In this document: piece by piece, positions 52,334 through 61,366 of the stretch
Position numbering within the stretch: position 1 is the stretch's first letter
Layout: every line of letters starts with the position of its first letter
Program-made: the position numbers and the translations under genes
Assembly (NCBI GenBank): GCA_902547755.1
Contig: CACCPA010000004.1
Coordinates: forward strand, 109,390-173,389
DNA: 64,000 nucleotides
From: Halieaceae bacterium
Lineage (GTDB): Bacteria > Pseudomonadota > Gammaproteobacteria > Pseudomonadales > Halieaceae
Reading direction: 5' to 3'
Notes under the pieces: model-generated
Databases searched by the model: none
Told to the model about the DNA's origin: nothing
Seen by the model: only the letters and a program-made list of their open reading frames with translations

Positions 52334-53851
52334 CTAATCGCGGTCAGTTGCGATAATGCCCGCGAGACGCCGTGCTAGCGACTGTTTTTTTCCGAAATCG
52401 GTCTCTCGGAGTACCTGAATACGCTGCGCTTGCGGTGACCCCGCGCCATGCATGGATTCGGTCAAATAGCCCACTGCATTGCGGCCTAAGGTCATATTCT
52501 CAATGAGCCGCAGCATGCGTATTCGATCTTCCGTTGTCACCGACGTTTTACCTTGTAGGTATTTATCGAGCTGAGGGCCAATCGTCTCGTGCTCGAAGTC
52601 TGCTTGGGATGGCAGTGTCACCATGAGCCCGCCTGCAAGATCCTGGGCAAGTCGCGAGATCTCATAGGGGAAGCGCGTCACATTATGCTTACAGATATTG
52701 GCCAGAATAGGGTCGTTTATGTAGGCACCACTCTCGTGTTGAGTTGCCTCATAGGATGAGGCAATACCCGACGAGTAAATGGTTTCATTGAGGTGTGTCA
52801 TCTCGACCAGTTTGTCGCGCACATGGCTAGCTGTTTCTGCACCATTCATCTCTGCAACGCTGGATGCGGCACCAATCATGACATCGCCCAATCCCGTTTT
52901 GCAGACATAGCTCGCGCGGTGGTAGGCGGTAAAACGCGATACGAGTTCCTGAGCAAACTCGTACTCACCATCCATTAATACGTGCTCCCACGGTATGAAG
53001 ACATCATCAAAAATAACGAGCGTCTCTTGTCCGCCGTACTTGGCATTTCCTTTGTCGATGTCGCCTGTCTCTAGTGCTCGCGTGTCACAGGACTGACGGC
53101 CATAGACGTAGGTAAGGCCTGGAGCAGTGGCTGGAATCATGCCAATGACGGCGTAGTCCTTATCGCCCTCGAGCATATTCATGGTCGGCATGACGCAAAT
53201 CCAGTGCGAGTTGAGACCACCGGTCATATGCGCCTTCGCGCCTTTGACGTAGAGCCCCTCATCGGTGCGTCGAGTGACGTGCATGAAGAGGTCTGGATCT
53301 GCCTGATCGTTTGGCCGTTTGCTGCGATCACCCTTTGGATCGGTCATGCCGGCACCGACAATCAAGTTGTTGGTCTGTGCTTTCTTCAGGAAGTTAACGT
53401 AGCGCTGGTGATAGGGCGTGCCGTATTTCTTATCGATGTCGTAGGTAATTGAGAATAGGACGCTCAAGGTATCGAGCCCAGCGCAGCGCTGAAAGCAGGT
53501 GCCAGTAAGCTGACCCATGCGCCGCTGCATCTTATTTTTTTGGACTAGGTCCTGAGCCGATTCGGGTACATGGAGAAAGCGGTTGATTTGCTGTTCTGAG
53601 ATGGTTGACCACGCGGTGGCTAAGTCGGGGTCCTCATTCACCAGAATATACGACTCCGCCATCGCGTTGATGGAGGGTCTGACAATTGGGTGATCTACGG
53701 GCTCCTTGAGGCGCTCGCCTAGAAAATAAACGTCAAGGTTTCGCCCTCGAAGACTCTCGACATAATCCTCTGCCGTCTTCAATACACTGAATTGTTCCCA
53801 TTGCTGATCAGCAGTGAGCTCGCGGCGGCGTCCTTGTGCCATATCGTTCAT
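52334..53851 (-). CDS. 4-hydroxybutyryl-CoA dehydratase/vinylacetyl-CoA isomerase homologue (HpaB superfamily)
   Basis: A 505-residue flavoprotein (the ATG at 53851, with GGAGC upstream, is preferred to the open frame from 53887). It resembles AbfD more than the FAD-dependent hydroxylase HpaB. The [4Fe-4S] ligands of AbfD correspond to Cys119 and Cys123 in TCFQRCAG, and His311 and Cys317 in HRASYVCK; Lys318 and Glu465 (TESMHGAGS) match further active-site residues. YGRQSCDTRALE, MTHLNETIY and RFPYEISRLAQDLAGGL are also shared. AbfD turns 4-hydroxybutyryl-CoA into crotonyl-CoA through a ketyl radical. In AbfD the His and the last Cys are seven positions apart; here six, a one-residue deletion. 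The thioesterase/EamA pair lies downstream on the same strand. Confidence 0.82.
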   Translation of the reverse strand: MNDMAQGRRRELTADQQWEQFSVLKTAEDYVESLRGRNLDVYFLGERLKEPVDHPIVRPSINAMAESYILVNEDPDLATAWSTISEQQINRFLHVPESAQDLVQKNKMQRRMGQLTGTCFQRCAGLDTLSVLFSITYDIDKKYGTPYHQRYVNFLKKAQTNNLIVGAGMTDPKGDRSKRPNDQADPDLFMHVTRRTDEGLYVKGAKAHMTGGLNSHWICVMPTMNMLEGDKDYAVIGMIPATAPGLTYVYGRQSCDTRALETGDIDKGNAKYGGQETLVIFDDVFIPWEHVLMDGEYEFAQELVSRFTAYHRASYVCKTGLGDVMIGAASSVAEMNGAETASHVRDKLVEMTHLNETIYSSGIASSYEATQHESGAYINDPILANICKHNVTRFPYEISRLAQDLAGGLMVTLPSQADFEHETIGPQLDKYLQGKTSVTTEDRIRMLRLIENMTLGRNAVGYLTESMHGAGSPQAQRIQVLRETDFGKKQSLARRLAGIIATDRD

Positions 53852-54155
53852 AGCGACTGCTCCGTTTTTCAAGTTACGACAACACACTTTGATCCGATGG
53901 TATCAAATATACTCATACCAAGACTGCGGAGTTTCTCCGGTCGACATCAATTTCAAACGCATATGAAGTATGCGACGTTCAAAACGTGGCTAAAGCGTTG
54001 AAAGTACGGTTGCTACTAGTCGACTGTTCGTATCATTTGTTTGATTTTCACTAGTTTTCTAATTACTTTTACTCATAAGTACACCAGCGCCGTGTGGGTG
54101 CCGGCCGAAATGGCAAAGGTGCGCTAATAAAAATAAGCAACACAGAGGACAAAAC
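53852..54155 (+). other. A/T-rich intergenic region between divergent dehydratase and receptor genes
   Basis: 304 bases separate the two divergent start codons. The segment 54001-54080 is A/T-rich and should hold promoters for both genes, but I could not identify a well-spaced -35/-10 pair or a clear operator palindrome. No credible small ORF is seen. Confidence 0.45.
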
Positions 54156-56645
54156 ATGAATTCGATTATTGATCGTATGGATCGCGTGGTTGGTTTGTTT
54201 AGCCTGAAGAAAGATATCTATTCTCACAGAAAATCTGAGTCAGTGCTTTCCTTTTGGGGTGCCTTTGCTCTAGCGGTAATTCTGTTGTCTGAGCCAGCAG
54301 AAGCGCAACTTCTTGAGGAGGTAGTTGTTACCGCCAGACAACGCGAAGAGCGTGTTCAGTCAGTGCCCATTCCCATTACTGCCCTGACAGCGGAGCAGCT
54401 CGTAACCCGAAATCTGATGGAGATCCGCGACTTAGAAAAATTAAGTCCAAACACAGCCATTGATTATAGCTCCGTAAATGGGACTTCCATTCAAGTGTTT
54501 ATGCGAGGTATTGGGCAAACCAATTGGGCTGCGACGCAGGATCCCAAGATTGGCGTTTACGTTGATGGCGTTTACTACAGTCGACCTCAGGGCGCTCTAA
54601 TCGACTTCAATGATGTAGATCGTGTAGAGGTTCTTCGAGGCCCGCAGGGGACTCTCTTTGGCAGGAATACGACCGCAGGGTTAATTCACATTATCAATAA
54701 TCGACCCTCTTCTGAAGCCTTCGAGTCTGACATAACGCTGGGAGCTGGCAATGATGGTCAGAGTAATTATGGTTTGGTCGTTAACGCGCCATTAAGCGCA
54801 AATTGGGCTGCCCGACTTGCCATATCTGGTCAGCAGGCAGATGGCGTTATGATCAACTCGGTCACGGGAAAAGATCGTGGCAATGAGGATTCCACTAACG
54901 CCCGACTTTCACTTAGATATGAAGGTGAGAGCTTAGATGCTCAGCTTACCTATAGTAAGTTTGAGGCAGACGAGAGAGCTCCACTTGGAAGCTGTAACTG
55001 GCATGCGACTGATGATCCAATGGTTGCACTCGGGCGAGGGGGCGTACTCAGCTTAGCGACCATTTTTGGGACGTTTAATAGCGTTAGAGACAATTGCCTC
55101 GCTACTACCCGAGACATATCGATAGATACCAGTAATGACGAGAATATCCGTGCTGAGGTTGACAACCTAGTCCTGAACCTAAGTTACGACTTTGGTCCGG
55201 TGACCATGGACTCAATTACATCAAAGCGCGACATTGAACATTTTAATGGTTCGTGGGGTTGGGTCATGGGAAATGGTGCTGGCTCTAATATGCTAGAAAT
55301 ACTGAATAACTATGGCGACACAGAGGCGATTTCGCAGGAGTTTCGGTTATCTGGGGTCACGGATTCGGTAGACTGGGTGGTCGGTGCGTATTGGTTTGAG
55401 GAGGACACTATTGAATCCCTCGATGTTCCGCTATTTCGTGACGTTTTACCCCCTGACCCTGCGGTATGGCCATTTTTCTACGCGCCTGATGGTGCTGGCG
55501 GAACCTTGGGTGCGGCGGCATTAGGTGCACAAATATTTGGCAGTCGGGGCCAAATTTATGACGTTATCAATGAAAACCAAGCTGTCTTCGCGGAGGCCAC
55601 AGTCTCTTTAAGTGACCGATGGGATCTGACGCTTGGAGCACGACATACAAAGGACGATCGAGACTTTACCAGGGTTCAGTACCTGTTTAATGGGCAGCCC
55701 GATTCATTTTACTTCTGTCCTGGAATGCCGACGGTAGAGCTCGCGCCGGGGGTTCTCGCGGCGGCGAGCGATCGTTGCAGACAAACGGTTTCCTACAGCA
55801 AAACGACGCCCAGAGTGATTGCAAGCTATCAAGCCTCTGATGACGTCATGCTCTATGGTAGCTACAGCTTAGGCTACTCAAGTGGCGGATTTAATCAAGA
55901 TACGCGTATGCGCTCGTATCTGCCGGAGACCGCCGATAACTATGAGCTGGGCATGAAGTCTGACTTGGCGGATGGGAAATTGCGTTTAAACGCTACGGTT
56001 TTTCATAATCAATATAAAAATCAGCAGTTAACAGTTGGTCGACTTGTTGACGGCCAACCTACGGCGGACCTAATTAATGCGCAAAAGGCCACGCTATACG
56101 GAGTTGAGATCGAGAGCACAGCGCGCCTGAGTGATTCGTTGACGTTCACTGCCATGTTGGGCTACGTGAAGGGTGAATACGACGAGTTCACGATTATGGA
56201 CAATGTGACTGTTGTGACAAGTGATGGTTCTCTCGCAAGCCAAGAGGTGGAGCGAGATTTAAGTGGCACTGAGTTTGGAAGCGGTCCTACTTATTCATTC
56301 GACTTTGGCTTTATGCACATCATGAATTTGGAAGATTCTGGCGAAGTAGTATCTTCCATAGGCGCCTCCTATACGGATGCGATCTCCTACACCCTCTCTA
56401 ATACTCCTTCGTCGCAACAACCAAGCTATTGGCTCTTGGATGGAAGAGTGTCGTGGATGATGGCGAATGATAAAACTAGCATTTCATTCTGGGTAAATAA
56501 CCTTCTGGATAAAGACTACGTGACCAACATGCTCGATCAAGCTGGAGATATTCAAATTGGCGGTATTGATCAAGGTCTGGGCATGGCAGCTTCTTATTGG
56601 GGCGAGCCGCGTCGTTATGGTCTCGAATTAAAACACCGATTCTAA
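54156..56645 (+). CDS. TonB-dependent receptor (IroN/FecA-like plug, xenobiotic or polymer-degradation type)
   Basis: An 829-residue receptor. After a long N-terminus with a hydrophobic signal segment (about 30-50, ending AEAQ) comes LLEEVVVTARQREERVQSVP, a TonB box typical of the Sphingomonas-like receptor group. The plug continues with ISALTAEQL-like ITALTAEQL, VFMRGIGQTNWAA, IGVYVDGVYYSRPQG and RVEVLRGPQGTLFGRNTTAGLIH. The barrel ends with ELKHRF. The DNA is A/T-rich next to its neighbours (26 G/C of 60 at 55261-55320). GAGGAC precedes the ATG. The esterase at 56732 follows; a terminator lies between. Confidence 0.9.
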   Translation: MNSIIDRMDRVVGLFSLKKDIYSHRKSESVLSFWGAFALAVILLSEPAEAQLLEEVVVTARQREERVQSVPIPITALTAEQLVTRNLMEIRDLEKLSPNTAIDYSSVNGTSIQVFMRGIGQTNWAATQDPKIGVYVDGVYYSRPQGALIDFNDVDRVEVLRGPQGTLFGRNTTAGLIHIINNRPSSEAFESDITLGAGNDGQSNYGLVVNAPLSANWAARLAISGQQADGVMINSVTGKDRGNEDSTNARLSLRYEGESLDAQLTYSKFEADERAPLGSCNWHATDDPMVALGRGGVLSLATIFGTFNSVRDNCLATTRDISIDTSNDENIRAEVDNLVLNLSYDFGPVTMDSITSKRDIEHFNGSWGWVMGNGAGSNMLEILNNYGDTEAISQEFRLSGVTDSVDWVVGAYWFEEDTIESLDVPLFRDVLPPDPAVWPFFYAPDGAGGTLGAAALGAQIFGSRGQIYDVINENQAVFAEATVSLSDRWDLTLGARHTKDDRDFTRVQYLFNGQPDSFYFCPGMPTVELAPGVLAAASDRCRQTVSYSKTTPRVIASYQASDDVMLYGSYSLGYSSGGFNQDTRMRSYLPETADNYELGMKSDLADGKLRLNATVFHNQYKNQQLTVGRLVDGQPTADLINAQKATLYGVEIESTARLSDSLTFTAMLGYVKGEYDEFTIMDNVTVVTSDGSLASQEVERDLSGTEFGSGPTYSFDFGFMHIMNLEDSGEVVSSIGASYTDAISYTLSNTPSSQQPSYWLLDGRVSWMMANDKTSISFWVNNLLDKDYVTNMLDQAGDIQIGGIDQGLGMAASYWGEPRRYGLELKHRF

Positions 56646-56660
56646 AAACCTCATCTTTAA

Positions 56661-56688
56661 CGAACCGGTCTCAAAAGCCGGTTTTTTT
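56661..56688 (+). terminator. rho-independent terminator of the TonB receptor
   Basis: AACCGG and CCGGTT pair around a nine-base loop and are followed by a T-run, about 17 bases after the receptor stop. Confidence 0.8.
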
Positions 56689-56731
56689 ATTGAGGCGTTG
56701 TAATACGCCTAATTTAATTGGAGTTGTGATA

Positions 56732-57778
56732 GTGACTAACAGATTCAAAGCCGATCGTAGACTCGACCCGAGACAAGCCTCCATACTTGAGGCAATCGAT
56801 CAAGTAATCTCGAAGTTCGGTGACGTCGAGTCCCGTGAAGAGGCCCTTGCAAAGGTTAACAGTCCAGAGGAACTGCTTAAAACCGAGAGCATGAAAGCAA
56901 TGATGGAAGCCTTTGATGAGGAAGCCGCGGTTTCCTCTTCCGGACTTGTAATAAATAGAAAAACTATTGTGTCTGCGCCGGACGGTAATAGTGTGGACAT
57001 GCAGTTTATACGCCCAGACTCTGATGAGATATTACCTTGTGTTTTCTATATTCACGGCGGGGGTATGGCATTTACATCTTGCTTTGATGCTAATTACCGC
57101 GCGTGGGGTAAGTTGATTGCTCACCAGGGGTTGGCGGTAATGATGGTCGATTTCCGTAATTGTCTTAGCCCGTCCTCCAGTGGTGAGATTGCACCCTTCC
57201 CTTCGGGTCTTAATGATTGCGTGTCTGGTTTTTTATGGACACACGATAAAGCACCCGATCTGAGGATAGACGCAACACATATCGTAGTCGCTGGCGAGAG
57301 CGGCGGAGGAAACCTAAGCATCGCGACGACTATGCAACTGATTCGCGACGGACATGGCGAAAAGCAGGCGGGGTTATATAGTTTGTGTCCGTATATCAAT
57401 GGTACGTGGCCCGCTGAGGATCTGCCATCAAGTATCGAGAACGAGGGTATCTTTATCACGGTAGGCTCAAATCTGATTCCAATGGGATATGGCATAGAGC
57501 AAGTGGAGAGCAGAAATCCCGTGGCATGGCCGAGTTTCGCGACAGCCGAGGACGTAGCAGCATTCCCTCCAACGTTGATTAGCGTTAATGAATGCGATCC
57601 ATTGAGGGACGAGGGTGTAGAGTTTTACCGATTATTGCTATCCGCGGGGGTCAAAGCGCACTGCCGTCAGGTGATGGGGACTATGCACGCAGCGGACCTA
57701 TTTATTTCTGCGTTCCCTGACTTATCTAGAATGACCGCACGCGACATTAAGGCTTGGGTTAACGAGTGCAGACTGTAA
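56732..57778 (+). CDS. alpha/beta hydrolase fold-3 (HSL-type) esterase
   Basis: A 348-residue cytosolic esterase. Translation most likely begins at GTG 56732: GGAG sits 9 bases upstream, whereas the frame from 56597 overlaps the receptor gene and its terminator. The oxyanion motif IHGGGMAF (His108-Gly111), nucleophile elbow GESGGG (Ser190), an acid in NECDPLRDEG and His in MGTMHAAD make a full HSL-type triad. It would hydrolyse a small ester or a lactone. The DNA shares the A/T-rich composition of the receptor just upstream. Confidence 0.85.
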   Translation: MTNRFKADRRLDPRQASILEAIDQVISKFGDVESREEALAKVNSPEELLKTESMKAMMEAFDEEAAVSSSGLVINRKTIVSAPDGNSVDMQFIRPDSDEILPCVFYIHGGGMAFTSCFDANYRAWGKLIAHQGLAVMMVDFRNCLSPSSSGEIAPFPSGLNDCVSGFLWTHDKAPDLRIDATHIVVAGESGGGNLSIATTMQLIRDGHGEKQAGLYSLCPYINGTWPAEDLPSSIENEGIFITVGSNLIPMGYGIEQVESRNPVAWPSFATAEDVAAFPPTLISVNECDPLRDEGVEFYRLLLSAGVKAHCRQVMGTMHAADLFISAFPDLSRMTARDIKAWVNECRL

Positions 57779-57832
57779 AGACTATATTAATCTGCGCGGT
57801 ATTAAGTATCGGCCTAGAAATTCAAATTTTGT

Positions 57833-59221
57833 CTACTCCGCGTAGCTTTCCTCTAAAGCTTGATAAATAGCTATTTTCAAGTCTGAGCGTAGCGGCCACG
57901 GCGAAAGCATAAGTTGGATCATACTCACCACAACTAACTCCTCTTCTGGATCTACCCAAAACACAGTCCCAGCAGCGCCGCCCCAGTTATATTCGCCGTC
58001 ACTGCCCATGATTCCTATGGCTGCTGAATCCGTGACAACTCCAAAGCCCAGGCCGAAACCAAACCCTATACGTCCAATGGCGGAGGCTGATTGGTTGCCA
58101 AAATTATCGGGCCTAACTAAGTTATTTAAGTGTTGCTGAGACCGGAAAGCTTCTGGTGTTTCACCAGCTATATCGACGACTGTTTTACTATTGAGATGAT
58201 TTTTGGTCATAAAAGCGACTGTTTTGGTGCCTAGAATGCGCTGGCCATCTAACGCTCCACCCCTGCGAAGCATTTCTGCGAAGCGTGCATAGTCGGACGC
58301 AGTAGAGACTAGCCCGCCACCTCCCGAGAAGAAGCTGACATCGAGGAAATCGATCATTGCGACTTTATCTCGATAATTGAAAGGTTCGGGCGCGTTTATC
58401 GTGTCAGCGAGCTTTCCTGTCTTAGGGTCAATAAAATGATTGGGCAAAAACCGATCGCGCTTTTCAGTGGGAACTTCAAAAAACGTGTCAGTCATTCCAA
58501 GTGGGTCGAAAATATGTTCTTTCAGGTAACGATCAAAGCGCTGCCCCGACAGTCGTTGCACCACAAGTCCAGTGATATCCACCGCGATTGAATAATGCCA
58601 ACGCTCACCAGGCTGAAATTTAAGTGGCAACCGAGCGACTCTAGATGCGAAATCGTCAAGATCCGACGACGCCCATAGGTCAGCCATCTGATAACGTTGA
58701 TCTACCACGTCACTCATTGGAGCAAAGCCGTATGATAAGCCCGTGGTGTGCAGGAGGAGATCATGCATGGTCATGGCCCGTCGAAGCGGTTCAAGCTCTC
58801 CCTCAGAGTTGATCACTTTCAGTTCGGCGAGCTCAGGAACAAACTTTGCGACAGGATCACTGAGTTGGAATTTCCCCTGCTCATACAACTGCATAGCAGC
58901 AACTGCAGTAATCGGTTTTGTCATGGAGTAGATGCGGAACAGGTCATCTTTTTTAAGGGGGGTTTCATCGAAGGCACCCCTCGTCCCGGTCGATTCGAAA
59001 TGGACAACCGCACCATTGCGAAGTACCAAATTTACGATTCCAGCCACGCGACCTTCAGCGACATATTGCTCTGACATCTCAGTTAATCTAGCAAGTCGAT
59101 CGGGTGAAAAGCCCTCTGACGCTGGGTTTTTTACGGGAAAGGATTCAGCGAAGACGACGTTTGCGGTTAACAGCAATCCAAGTAGGTAGGGCCGTAAAAA
59201 TGGGGTAATCAAAAATGTCAT
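57833..59221 (-). CDS. exported serine hydrolase, class-C beta-lactamase fold (EstB-like)
   Basis: A 462-residue exported protein with a signal peptide (PYLLGLLLTANVVFAES). The SxxK motif is SMTK (Ser99, Lys102) in FRIYSMTKPITAV and the Tyr motif is YSI. The C-terminal glycine-rich strands SGGGGLVST and YNWGGAAGTVFWVDPEEE match the paralogue at 4619-5845, which lacks a signal peptide. It is likely a periplasmic esterase or lactonase. It sits divergent from the monooxygenase gene at 59375 and convergent with the HSL esterase. The ribosome site is weak. Confidence 0.86.
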   Translation of the reverse strand: MTFLITPFLRPYLLGLLLTANVVFAESFPVKNPASEGFSPDRLARLTEMSEQYVAEGRVAGIVNLVLRNGAVVHFESTGTRGAFDETPLKKDDLFRIYSMTKPITAVAAMQLYEQGKFQLSDPVAKFVPELAELKVINSEGELEPLRRAMTMHDLLLHTTGLSYGFAPMSDVVDQRYQMADLWASSDLDDFASRVARLPLKFQPGERWHYSIAVDITGLVVQRLSGQRFDRYLKEHIFDPLGMTDTFFEVPTEKRDRFLPNHFIDPKTGKLADTINAPEPFNYRDKVAMIDFLDVSFFSGGGGLVSTASDYARFAEMLRRGGALDGQRILGTKTVAFMTKNHLNSKTVVDIAGETPEAFRSQQHLNNLVRPDNFGNQSASAIGRIGFGFGLGFGVVTDSAAIGIMGSDGEYNWGGAAGTVFWVDPEEELVVVSMIQLMLSPWPLRSDLKIAIYQALEESYAE

Positions 59222-59374
59222 GTTTTTTGGTACTCGTTATTAAATTATGACTTTAGTCTAGTGCAGTTGGCATCGGTATGTCTCTAAAACCTGTTTGATA
59301 AAGATGCGACCAGTTAGTGACGATGATAGAAATGTTAGATACTGTTAAGAGCATCTAAGCTAGGAAAACTTGAC

Positions 59375-61258
59375 ATGTCTGCGGCGAGTCAGAATTTTTC
59401 GTTTGATCCCGATAACTTAAGGGCTAAGTATCGCCGCGAGCGCGACAAACGTATCCGAGCCGACGGCAATGATCAGTACATCGAGGTCACAGGCGATTTT
59501 TCGCACTACATTGATGATCCCTATGTTGAGCCGGGCTTCAAACGCGATGCGCTTCAGGCGCAAGTTGAGGTGCTCATTATCGGCGGTGGTTTCGGCGGTA
59601 TGCTCGCCGCTGCGCGTTTGAGAGACACAGGCATTCACGACTTGCTGATTGTCGAAAAAGGCGGTGACTTTGGAGGCACCTGGTACTGGAATCGTTATCC
59701 TGGCGCCTCCTGCGATATCGAGTCCCTGGTCTATTTCCCACTCCTCGAGGAGACGGGCTTCGTTCCTAAGCAGCGCTACACCAATGCGACAGAAACGCTC
59801 GAGTACTGTCAGGTCATCGCTGAGCAGTACAAGCTTCACGACATTGCGCTCATGCAAACGCAGATCCTGAGCACTGACTGGTCGGAAGAGGAAGGGCTAT
59901 GGATCGCACGAACCAATCGCGGTGACATCATCAAGGCGACCTTTGTGATTCACTCAAATGGCCCGCTGAATCGTCCTAAGCTGCCTGGCATACCTGGCAT
60001 CGATAGCTACACAGGACACACGTTTCATACCAGTCGATGGGACTATGACTATACCGGCGGCGGTCCTTTCGGCGGCCTCGATAAGCTTGCTGACAAGCGC
60101 GTGGCGGTCATTGGTACAGGTGCAACCGCTGTTCAGTGCGTGCCGCACTTAGCTGCAGGTGCGAAGGAACTCTGTGTCTTCCAGCGGACACCCTCGTCGA
60201 TTGATGTGCGCAACAACACGGACATCGACGCCGAGTGGATCAAGTCTCAGTCACCGGGTTGGCATCACAAGCGCCGGACGAACTTTGAATCACTTTTGGC
60301 GGGTATGCCTGTCAAAGAAGACCTGGTGCGCGATGGTTGGACCGAAGCGTTTAGGGATATTTTTGGTGAGCTGCGTCAGTACCGACCCAGCGGCTGGCGT
60401 CTATTGTTGTGGAGTCTGGGTTGGGCGTTTTCCAGAGCGCGTAAAGAGCGCGGTATTAAGCAGTATCTTACCGATAAAGCTATGGTCGAAATGGGTCTTC
60501 AGGAAAAAATGGAGATGGCAGATTTCGCCAAAATGGAAAAGGTGCGAGCACGCGCCGAGGCTGTTGTTGATAATTCGGAGACTGCCGAATCGCTGAAGCC
60601 TTACTACCGACAGTTCTGCAAGCGACCCTGTTTCCATGACGAGTATCTGCAGGCGTTTAACAGCCCTAGTGTGACGCTAGTGGACACGGACGGCCAAGGT
60701 GTCGAGGCGTTCACGGAGAGAGGGGTGGTGGCCAACGGCACCGAGTATGAGGTCGATTGCATTGTGTTCGCCACAGGCTTCGAAGTCGGGACCGACTACT
60801 CGCGCCGGGCTGGCTATTCCATCACTGGGGTTGATGGCCAGACCATCTCCGAAAAATGGGCTGACGGTATGGCGACCTTCCACGGTCTCCACACAAGAGG
60901 CTTTCCAAACGCTTTTTTCTTCGGGCCACAGCAGTCGGGCTTTACGGCAACCTATACCTTCGCGCTCGATGAGAATGCGATGCAGACGGCCTACATTTTA
61001 CGTGAGATGAAGAAACGTGGTGCCACCCGCGTAGACGCATCAGAGAAGGCAGAGAAGGCCTGGATTAATACCATAAAACGTGTGGCGAGGCAGACCGAAG
61101 AGTTCCAGAAGTCCTGCACCCCGGGTTATTACAACAACGAGGGGCACGTGGAGTTCGAGTCACAAAACACGTTTTACGGCGGTGGCCCCATCGAATTTTT
61201 CAATCTGATGGCGAAGTGGCGTCATGCGGGTGATCTTCGAGGTTTGGAAATCCGCTAG
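59375..61258 (+). CDS. flavin-containing Baeyer-Villiger-type monooxygenase
   Basis: A 627-residue type I flavoprotein monooxygenase. An FAD Rossmann motif (IIGGGFGGMLAAARL, about 67-81) precedes GGDFGGTWYWNRYPGASCD, which is diagnostic of cyclohexanone-monooxygenase-like enzymes. The fingerprint normally FxGxxxHxxxWP reads YTGHTFHTSRWD (about 212-223), and the NADPH motif is VIGTGATAVQ. Such enzymes insert oxygen next to a ketone, turning cyclic ketones into lactones or linear ketones into esters. The N-terminal 60 residues are an extension seen in steroid/cyclopentadecanone-type members. AGGAAA precedes the ATG. It is followed by a plug-less receptor gene 108 bases later. Confidence 0.9.
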   Translation: MSAASQNFSFDPDNLRAKYRRERDKRIRADGNDQYIEVTGDFSHYIDDPYVEPGFKRDALQAQVEVLIIGGGFGGMLAAARLRDTGIHDLLIVEKGGDFGGTWYWNRYPGASCDIESLVYFPLLEETGFVPKQRYTNATETLEYCQVIAEQYKLHDIALMQTQILSTDWSEEEGLWIARTNRGDIIKATFVIHSNGPLNRPKLPGIPGIDSYTGHTFHTSRWDYDYTGGGPFGGLDKLADKRVAVIGTGATAVQCVPHLAAGAKELCVFQRTPSSIDVRNNTDIDAEWIKSQSPGWHHKRRTNFESLLAGMPVKEDLVRDGWTEAFRDIFGELRQYRPSGWRLLLWSLGWAFSRARKERGIKQYLTDKAMVEMGLQEKMEMADFAKMEKVRARAEAVVDNSETAESLKPYYRQFCKRPCFHDEYLQAFNSPSVTLVDTDGQGVEAFTERGVVANGTEYEVDCIVFATGFEVGTDYSRRAGYSITGVDGQTISEKWADGMATFHGLHTRGFPNAFFFGPQQSGFTATYTFALDENAMQTAYILREMKKRGATRVDASEKAEKAWINTIKRVARQTEEFQKSCTPGYYNNEGHVEFESQNTFYGGGPIEFFNLMAKWRHAGDLRGLEIR

Positions 61259-61366
61259 CCTACTTTATAGGTGGCTCTGCTGTGGCTGGCGTTCTTTTTG
61301 CAGCGAGCGTCGAGGACTTCTTTGCTGTCTCTGCTCAAAACGTGCGGGGCGAGGGAGAAATGCGCA

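Noticed and set aside
52334..53851. Annotation as 4-hydroxyphenylacetate 3-monooxygenase (HpaB)
   Set aside because: The overall fold is shared, but the four cluster-ligand residues and the TESMHGAGS block match 4-hydroxybutyryl-CoA dehydratase, and no HpaC-like flavin reductase gene is adjacent.
61271..61366. N-terminal extension of the plug-less barrel as a degraded plug
   Set aside because: The 32 extra residues precede a strong ribosome site and a complete signal peptide, and are far too short for a plug domain.
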